Part shown: in pieces, positions 47,101-59,500 of the stretch
How the letters are laid out: each line of letters starts with the position of its first letter
Position numbering within the stretch: position 1 is the stretch's first letter
Assembly: GCA_030142905.1 (NCBI GenBank)
Contig: JASJOG010000026.1
Span: forward strand, 1,135,501-1,199,500
Direction of reading: 5' to 3'
Source of the DNA: Heliopora coerulea
Taxonomy: Eukaryota; Cnidaria; Anthozoa; Scleralcyonacea; Helioporidae
DNA length: 64,000 bases
The notes under the pieces: generated by a model
Databases searched by the model: none
What the model saw: only the letters and a program-made list of their open reading frames with translations
Told to the model about the DNA's origin: nothing
Made by a program: the position numbers and the translations under genes

Positions 47101-50100
47101 TGGCCGTTTTGTTCAGGAACCTGTCAGTCAATCAGTCAATCAATGAATCAATCAGTCAATCAATCAAAGACTTTATTTATAGAAGGTAAGACTAAACAGT
47201 TGCAAAACTGATAAACCTGTGGCCCCCTGTTAGAAATTAACTAGAATAATGTTTAAGATGATAGATGAACGATCGTCAAGCTCTATACTCAGAAAAACGA
47301 TTTCTGAGCCCCAGACGGGGATCGAACCCGCAACCTTCTGATGACCAGTAAGACACTCTAACCATTGAGCTACCAAGACTCAGATGGTGAGCTAAGGTGC
47401 AAGTTCGACATATACGTGCAACCTAAGCGGAAGCCACTATATATTGATGATAGATGAAGTTTGTATATTAGATATGTGAGAGCTTAGAAATATCTTAAGA
47501 TGATAGATGAATGATCGTCAAGCCCTACACTCAGAACTTGAACATGTCGAACTTGCACCTTGGCTCGCCATCTGAGTCTTGGTAGCTCAATGGTTAGAGC
47601 GTCTCACCGGTCATCAGAAATTTTGCGAGTTCCATCCCCGTCTGGGGCTCAGAAATCGTTTTTCTGAGTATAGAGCTTGACGAACGTTCATCTATCTTCT
47701 TAAGATATTTCCAAGCTCTCACATATCTAATATACAAATAATGTTTAAGCTAAATCAAATAAAAAAATATCAATGCAAAATTTAACCTGTGCAGCGGAGC
47801 TTTTCTCTGCTCGCTTGTGCTTCCAGTTCAACAGAATTTAATCGTTTATCGCTGAAATAATCCGCCGTATGTCCAGAGATTGAGGTCACTCTCATGTTAT
47901 TTTAATTGTTTTATTTCTTTTCTTTTCTCCTCCACCTTAATCCCTGTTATGACACCTCATTCATCATTCTCTCCTTTTCTCACCTCTATTTTTTGTAATC
48001 GTGTAGGTTATTTAAGCCGAATATTTTTATGTAAATAGACACTCTGGTGATGTTGCTTGTAAAGTGACGAAACGTTAGTCCCTCATTGAAGTATCTTTCG
48101 AAGTTTCCTAATATGTTTTATTCGAGATATGGGCTTCTTCAAAATTATTTACTAGGCAATAATCTTTATTATTCATTTTACTCTGGCGAACACCAGACAG
48201 TTTTGCTCAGACAAATGCCAGACAATTTTACCAGTCAATAGGAGACCTCTTGGAAGTACGTCCAGTAAAGGTTTAAGTGGTCAGGCCACGTGGTAATTTT
48301 ATTCAGGATTCGTACATTGCAATTTTCTAGGAAAAGCTGAAGGACCTGATCCACCACCGCGACATTGCCAAACACGAGTTGTCTGCGAATGTAAAGGATT
48401 TCCTTGAAGAAGTATCCTCGTTGGATTTAGATGAACGCGAATGCAAACTCAAGGTAGACACATTCAGGGATTAACTTTGTGTTTCCACAGCAGCTGAATT
48501 TCTCTGAAATTTGACGAAGTAGTTTTGAATGGTAGTAATACAGTGTTGTAGTTGCTGAGTTTTTGCTTGTTTTATTTACTATATCCTCAGCGCATGGTCA
48601 CTTTGGCCAAGTGCGTATGCTGCAGACGCAACTCTTCCAGAGTAGATCACTTAGTTTTGTAGATATTTGTGGATAGAAATCGTGGAAGTATTATATAGTA
48701 AAATTACACGTTTATAAGTAACAGATGAATTATGAGAAGCCAATTTTATCTGTTGTGCTAACAACAGCGCAGGTATTTTAGGTGGGTCTGGACACATGCA
48801 CCCCCAGAAAAAATTTGAAAGTGATATGCTTTAAAATGCCACTTTTTTAAGCAGAAATTGCGCTGCTGAGCTCCTTGTAGTTCTTGATCTATTGCCTGTC
48901 GGTGTGCTGTGACATTGTGCTCCTCCAAAATTCACGTAAACCAATTTTATTTAGTAAACATTACAAACAATTTATCACTAGAATCTTAAAAAACAAACAA
49001 TTAGACAATACAAACATTTACAATTGAATAGATTATAAACGTTTGATTTCACCACAAAATGAACAGCTTATTTAGTAACGAACAAAGATGTTGCGCCGTT
49101 TCAATTTAATTGACTTAGACTTTTTTTTATCGCTGGTTAAATTTGATCGGTAATTACTGATCACCGACCGTTATTTCCATCCCTGATTAATTTAACGTTG
49201 ATCTGGATTGTGTTTATTCTGCTTTACAAAAATACGAAAATCATTTTAATTTATTTTTTCTCTTTTTCATTTAATCACGTTTAACTTTAGCGTACGTGAA
49301 ATCATGTGAAATTCTCGTAAGAGTTGTAACTGTAGTTTCTCACCTCGTTGTGAAACCAGGTCACCGATGTACCCTTCGCGCGTGACCTCAAGCAACACGA
49401 GGAACAGCAAGTTCTGGATCTTTTCACATGCACTGACTACCCCATGTCCTTGTGTGTAGTAAACGCCTGAGACATGGGAACTGTTACATTTCAATCAATG
49501 GTATAGAAATAGGATACTGCGTAGACAGTGTTAAATGAAGTGAGCAGTTCAAAGGTTGGTAACTGCCGTCACTGATCTCAAAGAACTCCAACGGCTCAAG
49601 CAAAGGCCCTTCGTCCGAGGCAGAAACTTGTTCTGAAATAGCAATAGCAACTAGAGTAGATTTTAAATGTGAGAAGGAGCCACGTTTCTAGTTGTACTAT
49701 TTCAGAAAACGTTTCTTTATCTTACGAAGAGCCTTCGCTCGAACCATTGGAGTTCTTTGAGACCAGTTACGAACCTTTGAATTTGTTGTATACCAATCCT
49801 TTAAATATGTTCGAAAGAAATGTGAAATTTGTTTCAAATGATTTCCATAGTTTTCTGTTTGGTCGACACACTGTAGTTAAATTTCCAATGAGATGAATGT
49901 TACACAGAAAGTTCATTTGGGAGCTTGGTGATAATGTACAGCGTATAACAGATATTCAAAATATTTTAGTTTGAATTAATAGAAATGTGTGTCAAACTGA
50001 AGAGACGGATAATTTACGGGTTTTACTTTCTTATTTTTTTTAAATCGCTGTAGGAAGCGTTGTCGGATCTGAATTTTTTCCATCAGCCTGGTACGTTAAC

Positions 50101-50437
50101 TATTACAGCTGAAAACTTAAGATTTTCTAATGCAAATGTTTTGTCTTTAATAACCGGGGAGGACAGGTTACACTTGTCCATTCACCTGCCAGTTAATATT
50201 GCTTGCTCTTGAAAGCAATTGCAAGTAATATTGCTTGCTCTTGCAGTTAAAATGGTTACTCTTTTTCTGTCCTTAATGGGCTTGCTTACCCATGTTATTT
50301 GATGATAGTTTGTTATATATATACGAGTATATGTATCTTTTCAGTTTGCCGACATCTTGTCTCCTTTTGTCAAGGTGAAAGAGATGATCCCTTACTTGAA
50401 AAAGCTATCGATAACTACAGAGAATGGAAGGTAACTG

Positions 50438-50469
<32 letters not shown>

Positions 50470-50514
50470 GGTGTTTTTGTTGTTGGTGGTGGTGGTGATT
50501 TTTTTTTGTTGTTG

Positions 50515-50546
<32 letters not shown>

Positions 50547-53500
50547 GGTGTTCTTCTTCTTCTTCTTCTTCTTCTCCTCCTCCTTATTCTTTCTTCTTCT
50601 TTCTCTTTCTTCTTCTCCTTCTCTTTCTCCTTCTTCTCCTTTCCCTGCTCTATTTCCTTCTTCATCTCCATCTCCCTCTCCTTCTTCCACTAATTCAACC
50701 TCTTACATTTTCTTCTTGTTTTCCGCTTGGTCAACAAACTAATTTAAATTATTGCAGACAAATCTTTGTAACCAAGTTGAGAACGTGCGCAACGCCACAG
50801 ACAGTACATCGAGTAGACTAGCAGGAGAATTTTCCAAGTTACAAAAGGTAAGGATTTTCATAGATCTGGCCATATATATTTATATGGAAGATACTGTCTC
50901 CTGAATCCTTCCGGACGACAAACGAATAATTAACTGTTTCATTATGTGTTCATGTTAAGTTGTTGGATCCTGCTGTAAACTTTTCCTTGGATGAATGTGG
51001 CTCCATAGACGTTGACTCACTTGCATTGGACTTCACTGATGCTGTAGCCAACGAAATTCAACAGACACAGGTTTGTAATTGCTCCTTTAACACAAACTTG
51101 TAAGCACTGCAACCATTTTGGAGCTTTTGGTGAGCCAGTGTTAAGTCGAGTTTTATTAACAGAATCATTGATGTTTCGGCCAGTGCGAGACCTAGAAGCC
51201 TGAACCAATTTCAATGCGTTATATTTGAACCTGGCGTTCAGACTTATGGACCTACAGGTCAAGCAGTAACGCTAAATTGATTCTGATTCAGTTTGCGGAC
51301 GCAGTCTTTCCTTGGAACCTGGTCATATCTCCGAGAAATGTCACCGCAAGATCGCACATGTAGAAAAGCCTTTTTTCCTTTGTCTAACTCGCGGTAACTC
51401 CTTCAATTTTGACTTAAATCTTAAGTGCATTAGAGTAAGCCTTAGAAATCCGAGGAGTTTTTTTTCGTTGTCTTTTGTTCTCTCTTTGCTTGTTAATTCA
51501 TTTATTCTTTTATTCTCACTGTCCGATATATCAAGTTCTGGACGTTAAAGAGTTCAGCATGACGTGTAATTAAAAGACAAACGTGCTTTAATTAAAGGCC
51601 TTACAGTAATTACAAACGTGGAAATGTCTGAATTTGAAAGAAAAACCTGTGACACTTCGACTCGGAACTGTTAGGCCCCTTTTGTTTGAGCGTTTCACCT
51701 TGACTGAAGCCAAGCTTCTATCGACGTTGAACTAAGGTAAAGTTCATACTTGTATGCCTTCCCTAGGTTGGCGAAGATCGTGATGGCGCAGAAATTGTCT
51801 CTGCGTTGATTGGAGCCCTGAAACAAGAAATTGAACACGAAATCTCGGACATTATTCAGCTGAGGTAACGTGTCTTTTTTCCAAAGTACATATTTGGTTT
51901 CTTTTGATGGGTACATCGAACCTTGTAATATATAACTCTTCAACTTCAGAATAAGTGTGACTTTTTATGCTGGCTATAACCTTTACTGCAACCAATTAAA
52001 TTTAGACAGGAAACCATTTATTTAGGACAATGTATTTACTATACTTCTGAACTCGGTAAACTGAAGGCTTGGGAACTGTAGTGCACTTGTCACTGCGCAA
52101 ATTAGCACAAAATTTATAACCTTTGTTCACAACCGGAGTCCTTCATAAGAAGACCCCGGGTTGTACACACCGTTTATATGTAACGTTCTCTCATCACCTC
52201 AGTCCATGTAGCTGAATGATTAGAGCTTCTCGCCGGTATGTCGCCATCGCATACCATCTTACTCCTTTCTGCTCAGAGCTTAGAGCTTTCCACCGGCCAT
52301 TACCAAGTTTCAGGTACCTACGCCCTTAAAAAAAAAATTAATTTGTGGTAAACGCATTGCAAGTTTAGAGACAGCCAGGCTTTTGTTGAGTCACTTGATT
52401 GAAGCATCCAAACACGGTGTTGCCAGATCAACTTTTTTAGCAACGTGATCACCCAGGCAGTGATGTTGATTCAGTTAATCAAATCCGTATGAAAATCAGA
52501 GCCGAAGGGAAAGGTTGGAAGACATTCACTGCGCAAAAAGAGAAAGGACTTGCAGTTTAAATATTGTCTGTTACACAATCGTGACCATTCGTGGGGGCTC
52601 AACATTAACATTGCGCATCCGGAGAAGCTTCTCACTGACAATAAATAACCATCCTACCCTCGTGATCGCATTATCCTTTCCCCAGCCATGTTTTGAGAAA
52701 CGCGTATTCCATTTTATGTTCTGTTTGTCTTTCTTTAGAACTAGCGCTGAAGAATATACTCGGCTACAGGTACGGATTAAGTGTGCTCACAAATACTGTG
52801 CTTCCTAAAAGAAACTACTCTTGGACTGCTGCACGTCTGGAAGCTCATTGGACCCCTAATCCACTCTTAGCCACTACGTCAAAGTCCGTTAATGTCTCCT
52901 GATTATTTTATATGAGGTTGGGTTTCACAACTGGGCTGGACGGCCAGCTTAGCGCCTTACGATAAACCGCTGACTGGTTAGGGTTAATTGAGCCCGTGAT
53001 TGCCTAATTAATTCAGGAGTCCGCTGAGCTGCACCGTAGAGAGCTGTTTACACTTGTGATTTTGTTCTACGCGATTGACGTCTTGGAGTATGTGTTAAAC
53101 TGACGAGTGCATTGAGGACAGACTGCAGCCAATCATAAGTGGATATCTTGCTACATAGACTGCCATGGGTTTCTTGCATACACCAGGATGACAATCACTA
53201 TGTACAAAATCCCTTGTGTAAACAGGCCTTAACTGGAGGCTGAAATCTGACGATGTGATAGAATTTATTTTATTTGCTAATTCCAGCGACCCAAGGTTTG
53301 CGAACATCATCGGTCAACCTGAATTTTTTGACTTTGTTTTAGAAAAATATGGACAAGTGGTTGTACGGTGAACCTGACGTCTCTAAAATGTGGACTATTC
53401 GTAAGAACTTGAAAAACGTGAAATCCAAGTTTCGTCATAGGCAAGCAGACAGGAAGGATCTTGAAGAGGTTAGGATAGATGTCATGCTGTTGGGCTATGG

Positions 53501-56500
53501 TGATCTTTCTCCTTACTCTTAAAGTATCCAAACACTGTGAAGGTCAAAATCTATTTAAGACGTTAATAAAAGTTGAAGTTTTTCTTGCTAAGGAAACCTG
53601 AATTTGGGGATCATGAGCACCCGCGAATTTCCAGTGCTTCGTCAAAGGACCCCATGAGGGATCTAGTGTAAGACTGACACAAGCTATTTTCGAGTTTTGT
53701 TTAGCAATTACTTTTTTGCAACCGATTTCTTCTCGTATTTTAACATTTACCTCATCAATTGTGACCTACCTAAAACGTCACGAACAGAAAAACTCCAGAC
53801 AGAAAAATTCCGTTCCATATGCGCAGGTTCGAGAAGTTATGCGAGATACAGAACCACTTTTATTCAAGGTTTTGAAGGGAAGTTAACTCGGGAAATCCCG
53901 TCGATTACAGTCACTTCATTTTATTTCTGGCGTCGCAATGATCAATGGACCCAGCCATTGGTTTCTAATTGTAAACTGTCTTTGAATTAAAACCATTTTT
54001 GTTCTCTACAGGGAGATGACTCAAATGATAACGAAAATTTGAAAAAGGTAGGAATCTTAGCTTTATAAGATTGCAAGAATAAACTCGTGCGAGTAATAAA
54101 TAACGAACCGGTAGTATTGTTTTGTCAGTTAATTCTTTCCTCCAGGCTTGCAATGGCCTCTAAATTCTGTAGCTGTACCTATAAATGTGTATGTGTATAT
54201 TTAAGGTCGAAGACGATCTGGTGGAGTTGCGTCTACAACTTCACGAGTTATTGAATGAAGAAAAGATAGCGCTGGTAGGTTTAATTCGGGATAACTAGGT
54301 ATGTTGTAGTTGACGGAATTGTTACTTAGAGATACTGTTGTTCTGCTTTTGGTTCGTGTACTTCAGCATGATCTGAGTGTTGATATAATTTTACTATCTA
54401 TTATTGGCAAGTTTATTTCTCTACAACCATTTATACCTACCATTTTTAACAGAAATGTAATTCTAACGTCCGGGTTATTGTTTTGTTAAACGAAATAACT
54501 TGACCAGGACTTTTGATTTGACGAAGGATGGAACAATGTGAACGACAGTGTTTGTTTTTATTCGTTTTACAGTTTCATTTTTTTACGTAACTTATATCTT
54601 TAATCGAACCTAGGGTAGTGTAGTACGCTAATTTAGTTCACCTGATCTCTCTACCATAACAGCTGTGATAGTAATATATCATCTTTATCATCTAAATCAG
54701 GAAGAACTCGCTTGCTTGGCTGCCGAATACTTTCCTGAACTGCCATTACAGTACACGGAGTTTGGTCTCCAGAAGTTTATGGTATGTGAACTGAGTGAAC
54801 AAATATTATATGGCTCACTCGTTATCCATTCTGTACGCAAAATGACGCGCGCTGCTTGACTGTCTAGCCGTGCAATCAGTTCTTCATACAGATTTTACTG
54901 ACCGGCTAGTTCAGGCGGGAAAATTTTCGAATTCATTTAAAGTCAAGCAAACCAGATTCAAGTACATTTTACAAAAGATTAAGTACAACAGGCTGCTAAT
55001 GATGTAGTTAACTCTTCTCAACGTTGATTTTATGCAGAAATCTAGATGAATACACGCACGAAGTAACGGGTAAAAACAAGCAAGTTTAACTAAACCGCTG
55101 CCTCACAGAACAAAAAGGTCGTTAATGGGGATAAGTCTTACTAAATCGTTCCTTAGACGTATCCGTTCACCTTCCGAGTGATTCATTTTAATCAGTTATT
55201 TTTCAGGCAACCAATGGCCTCGTGAAACAAGGCTGGGAGTTAACTTATTATTCACATAATGAAATGACGAAAGTGGTTCCATCTTCGACAAGTCATGTTG
55301 CCTTTCAAACCACGTTCAATGGAAAACCATGTGTACTTAAGGTGAGGAACTTCTCTGCGTGAAGTTATCCGTCTCCTAACACCAAAATAGTTTTAATTTT
55401 GAGCATCCGTGAACAAGTTGGTGCCATTAACTTCAGTTCACGTGATTCGTTGTGTTTTTGCGATGGTTGTAATAGGGTGACGAAATTTGACGGCGAACAG
55501 TTCGAATTCTGCTTACTTTCACGTGATACGTGGAACTCTAGCTTTTTGTCAAAATAGAGGCGATTGAAACACCAGGCGGGAATCGTAGCCTTGTCATGAA
55601 TATCATCGCCCAGCATATTATTCTTGGTAGCGGCATTGTTGAACTAACAAAAAACGAACCAGTTGATAATACAAATAATTTTTAAAAGCTCTATTTTTGT
55701 AATCGTTAAGCTTTAAATACTCCCGACACGTGTATATAGTTATCATTTACTCTGAATATGTTACAGGTCATTTAACGAAACGTTAGTGATTAAAAATTAT
55801 TTGGATTATCAACCGGTTCGTTTTTTTTGTTAGTTCAACAATGCAGCTGCTAAGAATGATGTGCTGGGCAATAATATTCATGACAAAGCTAGAACTCTAG
55901 CTTGTTTCGTCACTGCGAGGGACAATTCTGAAGTGGGGAAGGTGTTACCATGGTATCATCTTTGAATATTGTATTTTTTTCATCGCATAATGTATTTCCT
56001 TCAGGAATTCAATCTAGAAGGCATTGGTGATGTTGATTTGTTCGAATCAAATGCGGTGGCGTACAGTTACGTGGTTCATCCAAACTTGCTGGAACTCCAC
56101 GCGTTCTTCTACGATAAAGTAAGCAAGTTGAAATAAACTGAACTGCATGCCAAAGAACAGTGTATCAATCTGACGTTTTCCTAAGACAAGAGCGTTGTGA
56201 CACAATTAGAAAACTATCGAACAATTCCTGTCGTTTGTTTTTCAGTTTTTTACTGTTCCATATGTGCATTTCTTTGAGGAAACCTTTGCAAACTCTTATC
56301 GTCAAAATCCACTTGTTTTCCAAGACGCACTTTGTTTCTTTGAATTGCTTCAACTTAAAACAAGGCTCACTACTTGTTACTTTGGTGCTAACTTATGGTT
56401 AACTGATATTTCATCTTAACCTACAGTATTGGTTCAAGAATGAACTCCAGACAAAAACAAACTGAAATTGAGATTTAACGTTTATTTGACACCTTCAGAA

Positions 56501-59500
56501 ATTTATGCGTTCCGTTATCCCTTCAGAGACTCAAGTTATTCCTTCACAAATCCAAAACTTTGAAACCAGAGTGTACGGAGTTCAACAGTTTGACCCGTTT
56601 TATTGATGACCAACTAGCTAATATGGTGTTTACTTTTTACGTGAAAAAAACGTCGGACACGAATGGAATGTCCGTGGTATAACGGTCTTGATACGAACCT
56701 CAGGAAACCTTTAACTTTTTGCCGTTTCGTTTTTTAGACGAACAGAAAAGCTTTCATTCAGTTACCCGTTTATGAGACAAACCTCAAGACGTGGTTAGGC
56801 ACAAGTCCGCCAGAAAAGGTAAACAGGTGCATATTCAAGGTTTTAGTCCATACCGCCTTCAGCAACCACATTACCAGTCATTGAATCTTGTGGTCTAGTA
56901 CGGTGAAAATTGATTGACCAAACGAAAAGGCTCAGATTGGTAAGCTTAGATCAACTTTTAGTGGTTATGTCTGCCTTGTTTCCGAATTTTCATTCGTCTG
57001 TTTTTCTCTATTTCTAGTCAAAACGAATCATTTTCCGTGATATTGTCAAAGCTCTGAATTCTTTACACCAAGCTGGTATTACTCACGGCTCTGTCGTAAT
57101 GGAAAACATTTTTGTCGATTCCAACACGCGGGGAGTTTTAGGAGAATATTGTTTTGTCAGTGACACGGTAAGCGACAGGAGTTCAAGACTCAAGGTAACA
57201 TTTTTAAGGTAGTAGAGCTAAGACGGAGAGAAAGAATGGAGGCTCAGTTGATGAGCTAAGGTGAAAGTTCGACACGTCATTAGCTTCGCCAGAGAAATAC
57301 TATAGAAGTGTTTTCTGGTAATTTCCTCGTCATATAAATGAAGCCAATTCCTTTCCTCTTAACCTACAGTGCGTGTTTTGTATTACTTTCTTCCATTATA
57401 GCAAAAACGGGTGGCTTCAACTGCTGAACTGCTTTTGAAGAATGCTGTGCCTATAGCGTGCGAGACATCACCTGAATTTGACATGTACTGTCTAGGTGAA
57501 ATTGCCTGCCTGGTAAGTTGCTGATCTCATTCAAATTCCTTTGAAAGGTGGAAAAAAAACTTCCAGACGCTACGTTTTACTGTACTGGTATATATTGCAC
57601 TTTTTCCACCGGTTTCCAGCTCAGTCTATTTTAGATAAAATTGCCGTCGTAAGATTTTAGGACGGAAGGTTTTAAACGGGCATCAAATCTTTACCTTCAG
57701 AAGGGGAGGTCATCAGTTATCCTTATTTTCGTTTTATTACGAAAGTGGCGACCGTTTAACCGTTTTTACTTTAAGGCGGGGAAAACGCTTTTAAATGAGG
57801 GTATTTGGTGTAAGCTACATAATTGAAATAGCAAGGTCAATTTTTTTTCTGTCTTCTAACAGAAATAAGCAAAATGTCGAAGCAATCAATACGCAGTTGA
57901 TTGATATTTATCAACAAAACAACTCGCAGAACGTATGCTGCATTTCTTACTAAAAGTCTTAAAAAAACATAGCTCTGAACACTGATACACGAAATTTTGT
58001 AATATTTTTCAGCTATTTGGTACCGCCGCCTCGTTTATCTAGAAAATTTCTGCTTCGCCTGCTGATGCAAAACCTAAAGCGATTTTGTTTTTCCCAGAGG
58101 TGATGATCCTCGGATATTCCGAGATTGAGAAACCAATCGTAGTGCAAGAAAAGTGCTATTGACTTACGTGGTTTATACCACTCTGATATTCCTAGTTGTT
58201 TCAAATTTATCTAGCCGGATAATCAACCACGTTCCAGAGACGTGACTGAATTAACTCTGATATAAAAATAGGTTTCCGTGCAGACAGTGTTATAAATAAC
58301 ATAAAAAGTTCAAAGGTTGGTAACTGCCATGAGTGATCGCAAAGAATCATTAAGTTTCGAGCAAAGGCCTTAGTAAGAGAAACTTGTTTGTCGTGCATTT
58401 TACAACGTGGCTGTATTCATTCCCTAGCTAGACACTGTTGTTACAAGCGCTGTTTGCATACCAGTTTACCATTTTAAATATTTAAGTTACTCACTCTGAT
58501 CATGACAGGTCTTCTTTGGTGAGGTACCCATGATACGAGACCTAAACTCCGTAAGGAAGTTATGTCAGGTACGAGATTACAGATTGTATTAAATAAATTT
58601 AATAAAAACAATAGAACACCTTTGGAATGAAGTTGCTAATGTTTTGTGATTTGCTGGTTGTTGCTTCGCCATTCTGTTCTACTTTGCTTCAATTCCTTCC
58701 ACTTCGCATCCCTCCCGTCCCATCCCATCCCATCCATTCCTTTCCATTCTTTTTCCATCCCTACCCGTCCCTTTACTTCCATTTTCTCATCGTCCATGCC
58801 GTTCTCTTTTCATTTGCTCTCTTTCCACTTTCCTTCGATCCTCAATTCTCAACTTCCCGTTTCCTTAAACTCTCCTTCCATCTCTTTTCCCTTTTCTTCC
58901 GCCGCTTTTCTTCCCATTCGATCGTTCTCTTTACCTTTCCTTTGTTTCACTTTCACGTCGCATCACTTCATGTCGCATCACTTCATGTCGCATCACTTCA
59001 TGTCGCATCACTTCATGTCGCATCACTTCATGTCGCATCACTTCACGTCGCTTCCCTACGTTTCATTTTAATTTAGCATAGCTTGCCTTGCCTTGCCTTC
59101 AATTTACTTCCCTTAACTTTATTCCAATTGACTTTATTTCAGTTTACTTCACTTCACTTTACATCACTTCACTTTACTTTACTTTACTTCACTTCACTTC
59201 ACTTCACTTCACTTTTCTTCACCTTACTTTATTTCACTTTTCTCAATTCTGCTGTGCTTTATGTTACTTCACGTTAATATTTAGGACGAAGACTTAACGT
59301 CAATGCTACAACTTTTGCTGGCATTGAATGGCGGATCACGACCTACAGCGCGTCAAATTATGGATCATCCAATGTTTACGGACGAGAAATTATTTGACAC
59401 TGGGAAGAGGAATGAAGATAAGCCTGGAACTGGAGCATTGGAAGAAGAGGAGAAACCGAATGAAATGTCGACAGAAGGAGAAACAGAAAAGAAACAGGAG

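Larger units (their letters stand above)
44938..54274 (+). other. Coiled-coil region of STK31 (exons 12-26)
   Basis: Charged helical segments include LNKLFEAVKQQNDELNLELN, HELSANVKDFLEEVSSLDLD, KQEIEHEISDIIQL and VELRLQLHELLNEEKIAL. The order and spacing track the human STK31 middle region, for example SANVKDFLEEVSSLDLDERE beside human SVEDFILEVDESSLNKR. This part is probably an oligomerisation or partner-binding rod. Introns here carry long microsatellites. Confidence 0.75.
54701..59420 (+). other. Degenerate kinase domain of STK31 (exons 27-35)
   Basis: The domain follows a conserved lead-in (EYFPELPL..EFGLQKFM). A candidate ATP lysine sits in GKPCVLK. The catalytic loop reads ITHGSVVMENIF instead of HRDxxxxN, so the catalytic Asp is missing while the Asn is kept. 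The DFG position reads GEYCF, so the metal-binding Asp is also missing. The C-lobe continues with ETSPEFDMYCLGEIACLVFF and ends at GGSRPTARQIMDHPMF. The HGS loop is also present in the human protein, which retains a DFD; this homologue looks more degenerate and is most simply a pseudokinase. Confidence 0.85.

Noticed and set aside
47575..47650. Possible tRNA gene
   Set aside because: A- and B-box-like sequences are present, but the acceptor and anticodon stems do not pair properly and the same sequence recurs as a dispersed repeat in both orientations.
50299..50821. Long open frames of poly-Val, poly-His, poly-Thr and poly-Ser
   Set aside because: They arise in every phase of the trinucleotide tract in STK31 intron 19; only 50375-50430 and 50758-50847 are exons.
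58627..59297. Open frames of 141 and 149 residues with repeated HVASL or HHFMS
   Set aside because: Translations of the 15-bp minisatellite and pyrimidine-rich intron; no splice-supported role.
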